Shown here in pieces: positions 1 to 10,086 of a DNA stretch of 64,000 nucleotides (positions are counted from its first letter, which is position 1; every line of letters begins with the position of its first letter). This DNA comes from Nostoc sp. LEGE 12450 (lineage in GTDB: Bacteria > Cyanobacteriota > Cyanobacteriia > Cyanobacteriales > Nostocaceae), in NCBI RefSeq assembly GCF_015206895.1, contig NZ_JADEXU010000006.1:35400-99399 (forward strand). Direction: 5' to 3'. The notes beneath the pieces are model-generated. The model saw only the letters and a list, made by a program, of their open reading frames with translations, did not search any database and was not told the DNA's origin. Position numbers and translations under genes: made by a program.

Positions 1-82
1 TTCGATTTCCGATTCTGTAGGGCGGCGATCTACAGAAGGTGCGATTTAAAAGGTATGGCTTAAACATCTGCAAACAATTCAT

Positions 83-1447
83 TTACGCCAATACAAGGCT
101 CTTATCCACTTGTTTTGCAGCAAAACGATTGACCGGACGACGCAATCCCAAGTTTTCACGCAAGGTACTACCCTCGTATTCGGTACGGAACAATCCGCGT
201 TTTTGCAAGATGGGAACGACTAAGTTAACGAATTCATCTAATCCTGTGGGGAGGATTGGCGGCATGATATTAAAGCCGTCTGCTGCACCGTTGTTGAACC
301 ATTCTTCTAACTGGTCGGCAATGGTTTCGGGTGTACCAAGTATGGTGCGATGTCCTCGTGCGGTGGCAAGAGAGAGATACAACTGACGCAGTGTGAGAGT
401 GCCACGAGTCGCCAAATCTCTGACTAGTTTGAGACGACTCTTGTTAGTGTTGGTGTCGCTGGGCAGTTCAGGAGCCACATCATCTAGAGAATATTTCGAC
501 AGATCCACACCTTTGTAATAGTTCTTTAAAATTCCCCAGGCGACATCAGGATGAATCAAAGATTGCAGGAATTCGTACTTTTCTTGAGCTTCTGCTTCGG
601 TACGGCCAATGATTGGGAAAGCACCGGGCATAATTTTTAGATCGTCTGGCGATCGCCCATATTGTGCTAATCTCCCTTTCACATCAGCATAAAATTCTTG
701 GGCATCAGCTAGAGTTTGATTGGCGGTGAAAATCACTTCGGCGGTGCGTGCAGCTAAATCCCGTCCAGATTCCGAGGCTCCAGCCTGAACAATCACGGGG
801 TAGCCTTGAGGGGGACGACCGACGTTTAAAGGCCCTTGGACAGAAAAATATTTGCCTTTATGGTTGAGTGTATGCAGTTTGTCTGGATCGAAATAGACAC
901 CAGATTCTTTGTCACGGATAAAAGCATCATCTTCCCAGCTATCCCACAGTCCTTTCACTACTTCCACAAACTCTTCAGCGCGTTCATAACGCTGGCTATG
1001 TTCTGGGTGATGCTCAAGTCCGAAATTACGAGCAGCGTTCTCATTGCCTGTGGTGACTACATTCCACCCTGCCCGGCCGTTACTCAAGTAGTCCAACGAG
1101 GCAAACTTCCGCGCCAAGGTGTAGGGTTCTTCATAAGTAGTCGAGGCGGTGGAAATGAAGCCGATATTTTTGGTAACAGAAGACAAGGCCGAGAAAAGAG
1201 TGACAGGCTCGAAATGGGCGATTTTACCGTTGCGATACTGAGTTTCTGGAGAGCCACCCCAGACTCCTGGGCTATCTGCCAAGAAAACTGCATCAAACAA
1301 GCCGCGTTCAGCAGTCTGGGTAATCTCCTTGTAATGCTCGAAATTCAATCCAGCATCTGCTTGTGCATCGGGGTGTCGCCAAGAGGAGACATGATGACCG
1401 GTGGCTTGAACGAATGCACCTAAACGAAACTTGCGTGTTGTATTCAT
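83..1447 (-). CDS. LLM-class flavin-dependent monooxygenase (NtaA/SnaA/DszA-like)
   Basis: 454-aa ORF; motifs GRAGWNVVTTGNENAARNFG, PQGYPVIVQAGASESGRDLAAR typical of NtaA/DszA flavin monooxygenases. Confidence 0.9.
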   Translation of the reverse strand: MNTTRKFRLGAFVQATGHHVSSWRHPDAQADAGLNFEHYKEITQTAERGLFDAVFLADSPGVWGGSPETQYRNGKIAHFEPVTLFSALSSVTKNIGFISTASTTYEEPYTLARKFASLDYLSNGRAGWNVVTTGNENAARNFGLEHHPEHSQRYERAEEFVEVVKGLWDSWEDDAFIRDKESGVYFDPDKLHTLNHKGKYFSVQGPLNVGRPPQGYPVIVQAGASESGRDLAARTAEVIFTANQTLADAQEFYADVKGRLAQYGRSPDDLKIMPGAFPIIGRTEAEAQEKYEFLQSLIHPDVAWGILKNYYKGVDLSKYSLDDVAPELPSDTNTNKSRLKLVRDLATRGTLTLRQLYLSLATARGHRTILGTPETIADQLEEWFNNGAADGFNIMPPILPTGLDEFVNLVVPILQKRGLFRTEYEGSTLRENLGLRRPVNRFAAKQVDKSLVLA

Positions 1448-2141
1448 AAGCTTTTTTCTTTTCTATAGTGTGATTGCTGATTTGCGTATTAATGGCTTTT
1501 CGTCTAACGTCAGTGTGCGATCGCTAATTTCTAATTGTTTGTAAAATCCTTATAACTACGTGGCAAGTGTCTGATAAGTAGACAGAACTGCTGACATCCA
1601 CCCCAAAAATACTCAGATGGCAGATTTATAAAATCCTTTCCATACAAAGCTTTGGGCTAGCATTTACTGCTAACTCCACACTGAATGTAATAATGGAATG
1701 CTTTCAAAACAACTAAAATGTAGACTTTAGTTGCTCTACATGGAATGAAATAACCATGTAAGTCAGGTTAATACCACAGTAAAACTAGGGTTGCTGCTGC
1801 TTGGCGCTCGAATTACCATAAATTTATGTAGCAATCTTACTCCGCAAATAGAGTTTACACGATGCATACAAAAAAATATGTACTGATAAACACAATATCA
1901 TGCAATACTAATTATTAGATTCTCTAATATTAAGTATTGCAAACTAATTGTTCACTATTTCAGATTAACTGTCTCGTTTGCGATCGCTTCCGGTGGGCGG
2001 GTACGCGATCGCAGCACACTTAAAAATAAGCGTCATTTTTGTAACATGAATTCACAGAGTACGCAACGTTAATACTTCTCAGATAAGACCAAAACACTTG
2101 TAGAGACGGCGATTTATCGCGTCTCAAAACCTATGAATGGT

Positions 2142-2175
2142 AAAAACCCGGCTTCTCTATCAAAACCGGGTTTTT
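2142..2175 (-). terminator. Rho-independent terminator, possibly bidirectional
   Basis: aaaaacccgg ... ccgggttttt stem just beyond the stop at 2190. Confidence 0.75.
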
Positions 2176-2189
2176 AAGTAATTTTTAAT

Positions 2190-3152
2190 TTATTTTTGAA
2201 CAGTACAACAGGGCAATAAAGGCTTGTTTACAACTTCTTTAATCTCTACTGAATTCAACAAATCTTCCCAATATTTCTGAACTTCAGAATCGTTAGGACG
2301 CTGGCGGCGTAAATTAGCTAAAGTTCTGAGAGAATCTTCCCAAAATCCAGCAGTTGCAAATAGAACTGCACGATCCAAGTCTGTGTTTGGTTGGTTTAGC
2401 TGAAGAGAGAGGTTTTCATCTTGCGATCGCACTATTGTACCTTCTACATAAGAATCCTTATCGCGGTTGTTGGTATCACAAATCATTGAAAAAGTCCAAC
2501 TATACTCTTTACCGATTTGTAGAGATGGCTGATTAGCAGGTACATTTACACTAACAATACCATTCTGCCCAACAGGTTTGAAAGTTCCTTTATACAATGG
2601 GTCGGAGCTATCATCATCCCGCAAAACAAATTCTAGTGCTTGCACTGTTGTAGAGGTTTGAGGAACATAGAAAAATAATGTGGGACGCTCTGCTGTGGTT
2701 CGTTGAGCTTCCTTATCTGTTGGTGTCAGGGGAATGATATTTTGTCCAGTTTGAAAGCAACTTCCTCGTGTTCCTGCTGACCTTACCCTACCAGGTCTAC
2801 CCGGTACGAAGGCAATACGATTTCTACCACGCTGAATGTAACCTGTAACATTTCTAATTGCAGCAGTAGCATACCTATCTCCAGGACGTAGCCGTTCTGC
2901 TTGCTGAAAATATCCTAAAGCTTTTCGATAGTTTCTCCGTCTAGTTTCGTTATAGCCGAGTTGCATATATTGCGTGTAAGCAGATTTGGCTTGTGCCAGT
3001 TGGACAACCGACTCTGTTGCCAAAACCTGAGTAGTAATCGCAGATTCTAAGGGGAGAAATGCTAAAGCCGCAAGCAGATAGCTTGCCCAAAATCTATGTT
3101 TCATAATGTCCATTTCCACTTGTAGTACGTTGATTGGGTCTATATAATACAA
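2190..3152 (-). CDS. DUF928-type secreted protein with N-terminal TPR-like segment
   Basis: 320-aa ORF; signal-like N-terminus, TPR-like YRKALGYFQQAERLRPGD, DUF928-like region LFFYVPQTSTTVQALEFVLRDD. True start may be nearer 3113 (MDIMKHRFW). Confidence 0.7.
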   Translation of the reverse strand: MYYIDPINVLQVEMDIMKHRFWASYLLAALAFLPLESAITTQVLATESVVQLAQAKSAYTQYMQLGYNETRRRNYRKALGYFQQAERLRPGDRYATAAIRNVTGYIQRGRNRIAFVPGRPGRVRSAGTRGSCFQTGQNIIPLTPTDKEAQRTTAERPTLFFYVPQTSTTVQALEFVLRDDDSSDPLYKGTFKPVGQNGIVSVNVPANQPSLQIGKEYSWTFSMICDTNNRDKDSYVEGTIVRSQDENLSLQLNQPNTDLDRAVLFATAGFWEDSLRTLANLRRQRPNDSEVQKYWEDLLNSVEIKEVVNKPLLPCCTVQK

Positions 3153-3216
3153 TACCCTAAGCTTGACAGTCGTAAGGCTTTATGTACCAGTTTGTAGAAA
3201 TGCTGAGGTAGCCTTC

Positions 3217-3328
3217 CAATACGGTTCGGTTAAAGGGGAAAGGTTTTGAATACATCCTTTACCCTTTATCCGCAATCCCTTTCCCCAGAGCACAAGAAAA
3301 GTGAAAAATGCTTATCCGAACCGTATTG
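3217..3328. mobile_element. 112-bp MITE-like element, copy 1
   Basis: 17-bp TIRs caatacggttcggttaa / ttatccgaaccgtattg (1 mismatch); flanked by exact 10-bp direct repeat ggtagccttc at 3207-3216 and 3329-3338. Confidence 0.9.
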
Positions 3329-3395
3329 GGTAGCCTTCTACTTTTGCACAAGAAGATTCCCAACTTATTATTAGGACTCACGCAAAACTATACGG

Positions 3396-3431
3396 TGTAG
3401 AGGCAATTCATGTATTACCCCTACACCGTGT
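3396..3431. repeat. dispersed hairpin repeat (gtgtagaggcaattcat...attacccctacac)
   Basis: Inverted repeat; similar sequence at 59306-59336 (tgtagggacaattcatgaattgcccctaca). Confidence 0.6.
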
Positions 3432-3503
3432 GTCTATTTCCTATCAAAGAATGATTAATAAAAACTTGAAACGACGTATTTATTATGCGTTATCAAGAAC
3501 CCT

Positions 3504-3534
3504 TGTAGAGATGTAGCACTGCTACGTCTCTACA
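3504..3534. repeat. REP-like hairpin tgtagagatgtagca/tgctacgtctctaca
   Basis: Near-perfect 15-bp inverted repeat downstream of ftsH; related tgtagagacg... sequences at 2098 and 7793. Confidence 0.65.
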
Positions 3535-3552
3535 TTATTTTTCATCAGATGT

Positions 3553-5481
3553 CTAATGAGGTACAGCTAATTGTGCATCAGCTACTTGGGCATTATCAGC
3601 AACGATTTGGCGGAATGAATCGCCTTCAATTGTTTCTTCTTCTATTAACAAATCTACTAAACGTTCCAAAACTATGCGGTTTTCTTCCAACAGTTCTTTT
3701 GCCTTGATATAAGAGTTGTTGACAATTTCACGCACCTGTGAATCAATCTTGGCGGCAATTTCTTCAGAATAGTCTGATTTATTCATCCAGTCGCGTCCTA
3801 AAAATACCTCTCCACTCTGATTTTCCAGAGACAATGGGCCTAATTCTGACATCCCGAAGCGTGTCACCATCTGCCGCGCCATCCCTGTCACCTGTTGCAA
3901 GTCATTGCTTGCACCTGTGGTAACTTCTGGCTTACCAAAAACGATTTCCTCGGCGGCGCGACCACCCAAAGTAGCAGTAATCCGGGATTTGAGTTGGGAA
4001 CGGGAAACTAACCCCTGTTCTTCGTTTGGAGTAAACCAAGTTAATCCCAGTGCTTGCCCCCGTGGAATTAATGTAACTTTCTGCACAGGGTCATGGTCTT
4101 TGAGCAATGTGCCTACTAAAGCGTGTCCAACTTCATGATAAGCAATCAAGCGTTTGCTCTTGCTGTCTACTAAAGCAGTACCTTCCATACCTGCAACAAC
4201 TCTATCCACAGCAGCATCAATTTCTAAAATGGTGACAGCTTCTTTGCGTCTCCGAGCAGTGAGAATAGCAGCTTCGTTGAGTAAATTGGCTAAGTCTGCG
4301 CCAGTAAATCCAGGAGTGCGGCGAGCGATCGCTTCTAATGATACGCTAGGGTCAATTTTCTTATTCCGCGCGTGGACTTTCAAAATTTCCAGTCGCCCTT
4401 TAAGATCGGGTGCATCCACCATCACTTGTCTGTCAAAGCGTCCTGGTCTGAGCAGCGCTGCATCTAAGACATCTGGGCGGTTAGTGGCAGCAATAATAAT
4501 AATACCTGTGTTACCTTCAAAACCATCCATTTCGGTGAGGAGTTGGTTGAGGGTTTGTTCGCGCTCATCGTTACCGCCACCGATACCAGCACCCCGTTGT
4601 CTACCTACTGCGTCAATTTCATCGATAAATATTAGACATGGGGCATTTTCTTTAGCTTTCTTGAAGAGGTCGCGCACGCGAGATGCACCCACACCAACGA
4701 ACATTTCCACGAATTCCGAACCGGAAATACTGAAAAATGGTACACCTGCTTCGCCTGCGATCGCTTTTGCTAGTAAAGTTTTACCAGTACCAGGAGGGCC
4801 AATTAACAGCACTCCTTTGGGAATCCGCGCACCTACAGCCGTAAATCTTTCTGGTTGTTTCAGGAAAGTAACAACTTCTTCAAGGTCTTCTTTAGCTTCT
4901 TCAACCCCGGCGACATCTTCAAATTTCACTCCGGTTTTGGCTTCCATTTGGAAACGCGCTTTGGATTTGCCGAAATTCATCGCTTGGCTAGAAGCATTTG
5001 TAGAGCGTCGGAGGAACAATAGCATTAAAGCTACCAGTGGCAAAATCCACATAAGATTAATCAACAGCCCAACAGCAGCTCGACTGTTAGCAGAGGAAAC
5101 CTCGCCAAATTCAACATTCTTATCTTTGAGTATGTTAATTAACTCTGTGTTTTGCGCTAAAAGTCTCACCTGTTGCGGTGGCGTATTTTCCTTTTGCCCT
5201 TTGAGATAAACTCTGGCTAGCTGTTCGGTTTCGTCAAGCTCTACTTTTTGGACTTCTCCCGCCTTCGCTTTCTTGAGCAAATCACCATAGTTTAGAGAGG
5301 TACTAGAGCTACTAGAGGTACTCTCTGCTTTTTGTGCCAAGACGGGGGTACTCCCGAAAATTCCTGGTAACATAATCAAGCTAGCTGCGATGCCTACGGC
5401 GGGCAACGCTTTCGCACCAACCCAAGCAACGCGCTTTGATGACTGCCTTTTTACCAATGCTTTTTTTCCCAAATTTGTCAT
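3553..5481 (-). CDS. ftsH: ATP-dependent zinc metalloprotease FtsH
   Basis: 642 aa; Walker [20 protein letters not shown], Walker [17 protein letters not shown] region, zinc site HEVGH. Confidence 0.98.
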   Translation of the reverse strand: MTNLGKKALVKRQSSKRVAWVGAKALPAVGIAASLIMLPGIFGSTPVLAQKAESTSSSSSTSLNYGDLLKKAKAGEVQKVELDETEQLARVYLKGQKENTPPQQVRLLAQNTELINILKDKNVEFGEVSSANSRAAVGLLINLMWILPLVALMLLFLRRSTNASSQAMNFGKSKARFQMEAKTGVKFEDVAGVEEAKEDLEEVVTFLKQPERFTAVGARIPKGVLLIGPPGTGKTLLAKAIAGEAGVPFFSISGSEFVEMFVGVGASRVRDLFKKAKENAPCLIFIDEIDAVGRQRGAGIGGGNDEREQTLNQLLTEMDGFEGNTGIIIIAATNRPDVLDAALLRPGRFDRQVMVDAPDLKGRLEILKVHARNKKIDPSVSLEAIARRTPGFTGADLANLLNEAAILTARRRKEAVTILEIDAAVDRVVAGMEGTALVDSKSKRLIAYHEVGHALVGTLLKDHDPVQKVTLIPRGQALGLTWFTPNEEQGLVSRSQLKSRITATLGGRAAEEIVFGKPEVTTGASNDLQQVTGMARQMVTRFGMSELGPLSLENQSGEVFLGRDWMNKSDYSEEIAAKIDSQVREIVNNSYIKAKELLEENRIVLERLVDLLIEEETIEGDSFRQIVADNAQVADAQLAVPH

Positions 5482-5811
5482 AATAATTACCCTTTGTCTG
5501 CTGGCACAAGTTGAGCTATGGTTTTATGCCTATTCTTCTACCAAAAATTGTAATAACTGGAAATTACACTCTTCTTATCTAGTCTAACTTCCACACAAAA
5601 GCATTCCCATGTTTCTCCGGTTATTACATAAATTTGAGCAACCTGGATAATTATTCTGGCTCCTAACTCCTAACTCTTTCATCCTCAAATTTTCCAGCAG
5701 ATATTAATTTGACACATTCCGACACAAATCGCTAAGATAAACATAGTCATAACGATTCCGCTTTTTAAGAAATCTGGTGATAGTAGCTAGTTAATAATTT
5801 GTAGGTTAATT

Positions 5812-6357
5812 ATGGTGAGAATTGTTGGTATTGGTGGTAGTTTAAGACCAAACTCCTATACGCAGCTTGCTTTACAAGTAGCAGTGCAAAGGGTAGAAGC
5901 CCTTGGTGCAGAGGTAGAAATTCTTGATTTAAGACAGTTGCAGTTACCGTTTTGCACAGGCGCAAAGGAGTATTTAGAGTACCCAGACGTTAAGCGGTTG
6001 CAGGATACTGTCAGTCAGTCAGATGGATTAATTTTAGCCACACCTGAGTATCACGGTGGGGTTAGTGGTGTCCTGAAAAATGCTCTAGATTTGATGAGCT
6101 TTGAGCAACTGTCTGATAAAGTGACAGGACTAATCAGCGTATTGGGCGGTCAGTCAAATAGTAACGCATTAAATGACCTACGGCTAATTGTCAGATGGGT
6201 GCATGGTTGGGTAATTCCAGAACAAATTGCGATCGGACAAGCTTGGGGTGCATTCAGTCCTGAAGGCAAGCTAGTAGATGAGAAGCTTTCTCAAAGATTC
6301 GATCAATTTGCTCAGAGTTTAGTTGATAACACTCGCAAGCTACGGGGCGTGAATTAG
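5812..6357 (+). CDS. NADPH-dependent FMN reductase family protein
   Basis: GSLRPNSYTQLAL and TPEYHGGVSGVLKNALDL motifs. Confidence 0.9.
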   Translation: MVRIVGIGGSLRPNSYTQLALQVAVQRVEALGAEVEILDLRQLQLPFCTGAKEYLEYPDVKRLQDTVSQSDGLILATPEYHGGVSGVLKNALDLMSFEQLSDKVTGLISVLGGQSNSNALNDLRLIVRWVHGWVIPEQIAIGQAWGAFSPEGKLVDEKLSQRFDQFAQSLVDNTRKLRGVN

Positions 6358-6401
6358 TTGTAGGGTGGGCAAAGCCGGACCCACCCTGATAAACTCAAAA
6401 C

Positions 6402-7520
6402 TTAATGATGATGGTGGTGATGATGGTGATCTCCAGCGAGTTGGGGATTAACTGCCAAAGCTTGCTCTGACAACAACTCTGCAATATGATCATCAGCCCA
6501 TTGGGCCACCATTGCCAAAAATTCTGGATGGTCATTAACACAAGCCATTTGCACGTAGTTCGTACCAGGATGCTGTTTCTCTAAAGCATGGATGATATGG
6601 TGTACATCCAATAGCGTTTCGTGGTTTTCTGTGGCAAAGCCAATTGGCATAAAAATTACCACTTTTGCACCCAACTGAATCAGGTTATTTGCAGCTTGTT
6701 CGGCGTTTGGCTGTGTCCAATCAATTAAGGGCGTGTCATGATTGAGCCAACCCACCGAGATTAACGGATAGCGATTAATCAACTTATCCCGAACTAAATC
6801 GTACATTGCTTCACTTTCGGCAATCCCAGAAGTAAAACCTTTAGCTTTATGGGGACAGCCATGATTCATTAGCACAATGCCGATTTGAGAAGGGAGATAA
6901 GCTCCGGCTAACTCAGCAATTTTCTCTTCAACCAGATGAGCCATCAAATCGATGTAAGCTGGTTCGTTGAAGAAAGAAGGAATGTAACGCTGTGCTTTAA
7001 CCCAGTGTTCCTCGCCATCAGTCAACTCAACGAGAGCATTGTTCACTTGCTCGATCGCAATTCCACTGGTAAAGATAGAATCAACAACTAGCAATGGGTA
7101 GATTAGCAGTTTCTCGAAGCCTTGGTTTTTGATTTCTGCCAAGACTTGATTGGGTAGAAAAGGGGCGCAGAAGTTGAAAGCTTTGAAAACTTGAACTTTA
7201 TCGCCCCATTTTTCTTGTAAATTCTTCTCAATCCCAGCTCGCTGCTGTTCAAAAATGGCATTGTGTGGGGAGATAAAATCGTGGTGTGTGTGTCCCCACT
7301 CATGGCGGTCAAATAGCGCCAAAAGCTTTGCCAGAGGGGGATAAATCCAGGTCGGTACTGGTGCGAACTTTGCTGTCAGTAGATTTAAAGCCTGTTCGTT
7401 ATAGTTGGCGAAATCTTCGTAGCTTTCGACTTCGCCGTAGCCCATAAGCAGTACGGCTACACGGTCTTTACCTGATAGATGCTCGTGGGTGTGTTGTACT
7501 TTTTCCGGCGTGGCAACCAC
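6402..7520 (-). CDS. ferrochelatase-like (chelatase-fold) protein with natural C-terminal His8 tail
   Basis: 372 aa; ferrochelatase-like LLMGYGEVESYEDF, SVGWLNHDTPLI, GFATENHETLLDV; ends DHHHHHHHH. Confidence 0.75.
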   Translation of the reverse strand: MVATPEKVQHTHEHLSGKDRVAVLLMGYGEVESYEDFANYNEQALNLLTAKFAPVPTWIYPPLAKLLALFDRHEWGHTHHDFISPHNAIFEQQRAGIEKNLQEKWGDKVQVFKAFNFCAPFLPNQVLAEIKNQGFEKLLIYPLLVVDSIFTSGIAIEQVNNALVELTDGEEHWVKAQRYIPSFFNEPAYIDLMAHLVEEKIAELAGAYLPSQIGIVLMNHGCPHKAKGFTSGIAESEAMYDLVRDKLINRYPLISVGWLNHDTPLIDWTQPNAEQAANNLIQLGAKVVIFMPIGFATENHETLLDVHHIIHALEKQHPGTNYVQMACVNDHPEFLAMVAQWADDHIAELLSEQALAVNPQLAGDHHHHHHHH

Positions 7521-7754
7521 AATTAGTTCCTCAATATAACCAGAGTGCAGAGAAATATAAAATAAGGGAATAGCTTACACATGTCCCTTCCTTACTTGTA
7601 ACTTATTATCCCATCCAGGGGGATAGGATAGGTGGGTAAATCAAGATAATACATCAAAAGACATACAAAACTTACGTGGGGCATTGGGCATCCCTTCCCT
7701 GCGGGAGGCTCAGGGCAAGTGGCATGAAAAATTATACAGTTCGGTTAAGCCAAG

Positions 7755-7819
7755 AGACGTGATAAATCGCCGTCAAAACGAAGGATTGATTATTGTAGAG
7801 ACGGCGATTTATCGCGTCT
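7755..7819. repeat. 20-bp inverted repeat (agacgtgataaatcgccgtc / gacggcgatttatcgcgtct)
   Basis: 19/20 complementary arms; same core seen at 2098-2125. Confidence 0.8.
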
Positions 7820-7875
7820 TTGTGATTTAGAATTTTCATCAAAAAACCCTAACCCAACCGTAGAATTATCTTCCA

Positions 7876-8517
7876 ATGCCGAATCAGAATAGACAAATGA
7901 GTATAATTATTTGCCCTGGAATTCATGAACCAGAGTTAACTGAAAGCTTTAGAGTAGGATTGTTAGATTTAGTTTCTAATGGCGCGATCGCTCCTCATAC
8001 CGCAAATATACTGCTTTATCCAGGTAAAGATGTTTTGGTTCTATCAGCATTTCATATTTTGCAGTTTTTGCGCGTTAGCGTAGCTCACCGCAGGTATCGC
8101 TTGACCAACTCTTTAAAATCACCAATTATATTTATTAGCTTTAGTGCTGGCGTAGTTGGGGCAATAGGGGCAGCACATTTGTGGCAACTCTTAGGTGGTA
8201 CTGTCAAAGCTTTTATTGCTATAGATGGATGGGGAGTACCACTACAGGGTAATTTTCCGATTCATCGGATGAGTCATGATTATTTCACGCATTGGAGTTC
8301 CTGTTTGCTAGGTTGTGGGCAAAATAACTTTTATGCACAACCAGCAGTTGATCATTTGTCTATGTGGCGATGTCTAACGGAAATCCCCTCTGAATCTACC
8401 TCCCAAGCTGTACAAGGCTGGTGGGTAGATTCATCCATTGAAATTTCTCCACCCAAAGGTTATCTGACAGCAGCTGAGTTTTTGCTTATGCTGTTAAAGC
8501 GCTATGAAGCAAATTAG
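7876..8517 (+). CDS. hypothetical alpha/beta-hydrolase-like protein
   Basis: 213 aa; nucleophile-elbow-like FISFSAGVVGA; lipase-like DGWGVP. Confidence 0.65.
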   Translation: MPNQNRQMSIIICPGIHEPELTESFRVGLLDLVSNGAIAPHTANILLYPGKDVLVLSAFHILQFLRVSVAHRRYRLTNSLKSPIIFISFSAGVVGAIGAAHLWQLLGGTVKAFIAIDGWGVPLQGNFPIHRMSHDYFTHWSSCLLGCGQNNFYAQPAVDHLSMWRCLTEIPSESTSQAVQGWWVDSSIEISPPKGYLTAAEFLLMLLKRYEAN

Positions 8518-8697
8518 TCCGGACAATAGAATTATGAGTTAGGAGTTAGGAGTGGGGAAGGGAAAAGGTTACAGGTGATAGCGTACAGGGGACAGTCAAG
8601 AAAAACTATACCCCATAGCCCATACCCCATAGCCCATACCCAATGCCCAATGTCCCATTCCCCATGTCCCATCTACCCAAAGCAAGAAAGTATCTAA

Positions 8698-9960
8698 ATG
8701 TTTCCAACTGAACCAGCTGCTGTTAATAACGGGTTTGGCGCACTGCTAAAAAACCGTGGTTTTATGCTCCTGTGGATTGGGCAACTGGTGTCCCAGTTAG
8801 CAGATAAGGTTTTCTTCGTTTTGATGATTGCTCTGCTGGAGAACTATTCACCGCTTCCTGGCTTGGCACAAAACTCGATGTACTCAACTTTGATGCTGTC
8901 CTTTACAATACCAGCAATTTTGTTCGGCTCTGCTGGTGGTATCTTTGTTGACCGCTTGCCAAAAAAGCTAATTATGGTTGGCTCAGATGTTGTGCGGGGA
9001 ATATTAACACTGTGTCTTCCCTTGTTACCAAGACAGTTTCTGATTCTATTAATCCTAACTTTTGCCATCTCTACGGTGACGCAATTTTTTGCACCAGCCG
9101 AGCAAGCAGCCATTCCCCTGTTGGTGAAGCGAGAGAATTTGTTAGCAGCCAATGCGCTGTTTACCAGCACGATGATGGGAGCTTTAATTGTTGGCTTTGC
9201 TATCGGAGAGCCAATTTTGAGTTTGGCGAAAAGCTGGATGGGAGAAGAATACGGTCAAGAGCTTGTGGTTGGTGGATTATACATATTGTCGGCTGCAATC
9301 ATGCAACCGATTAAGTTTAAAGAACCCAAACGACTGAGGGAACATCGGGCATCAAATAACCCTTGGGCTGAATTCACTGAAAGCCTGCGCTATCTCAAGA
9401 AAAACCCTTTGATCTTGAACGCTATGCTGCAACTGACAACCTTATATTGTGTGTTTGCAGCCTTAACAGTGCTGACAATTCAATTAGCTGAGGAGTTTGG
9501 TTTAAAAGAAAAACAGTTTGGCTTTTTCTTGGCAGCAGCAGGGGTTGGTATGGTATTTGGTGCGGCGATTTTAGGTCACTGGGGTGATAAATTGCATCAC
9601 AAACCCTTACCTTTAATTGGATTTTTGATGATGGCACTAGTTTTAGGGGTGTTCACTTTTACGCACAACTTATTACTGGCGCTAGGACTCTGTGCATTTT
9701 TGGGTATAGGTGCTGCCCTAATTGGCGTACCCATGCAAACTTTAATTCAACAGCAAACACCATCTACCATGCACGGGAAAGTATTTGGTTTTCAAAATCA
9801 TGCCGTAAACATCGCTCTGGCGTTACCCCTAGCAATTACTGGGCCATTAACTGATGCTTTGGGCTTGCGAACTGTGCTTGTAGGAATGAGTGTTGTTGTT
9901 GTTGTTGTCGGTGTTTGGGCTTGGAAAAATACCCGCAATGTCTTGCAAGACGTAATTTAA
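8698..9960 (+). CDS. MFS transporter
   Basis: 420 aa, about 12 hydrophobic segments, GGIFVDRLPKKLIMVGSDVVRG loop motif. Confidence 0.93.
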   Translation: MFPTEPAAVNNGFGALLKNRGFMLLWIGQLVSQLADKVFFVLMIALLENYSPLPGLAQNSMYSTLMLSFTIPAILFGSAGGIFVDRLPKKLIMVGSDVVRGILTLCLPLLPRQFLILLILTFAISTVTQFFAPAEQAAIPLLVKRENLLAANALFTSTMMGALIVGFAIGEPILSLAKSWMGEEYGQELVVGGLYILSAAIMQPIKFKEPKRLREHRASNNPWAEFTESLRYLKKNPLILNAMLQLTTLYCVFAALTVLTIQLAEEFGLKEKQFGFFLAAAGVGMVFGAAILGHWGDKLHHKPLPLIGFLMMALVLGVFTFTHNLLLALGLCAFLGIGAALIGVPMQTLIQQQTPSTMHGKVFGFQNHAVNIALALPLAITGPLTDALGLRTVLVGMSVVVVVVGVWAWKNTRNVLQDVI

Positions 9961-10086
9961 TTAATGTAGGCTAATAATCTATCTTTATATCTAATATAAA
10001 AATTAATCAGGTTTTCATTGAAGTTTTCAACTAAAATGAAATCTTAACTACAGAATTCAGCATTAACTTTAGCTATAGTCTGAGGT

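Noticed and set aside
836-1423. 195-aa ORF opposite the flavin monooxygenase
   Set aside because: Lies within a well supported CDS on the other strand
4154-5209. 351-aa ORF opposite ftsH
   Set aside because: Antisense shadow of a strongly supported ftsH; no domain-like sequence
9892-9912. (gtt)n microsatellite in the MFS gene
   Set aside because: Short run encoding valines in a transmembrane helix; ordinary
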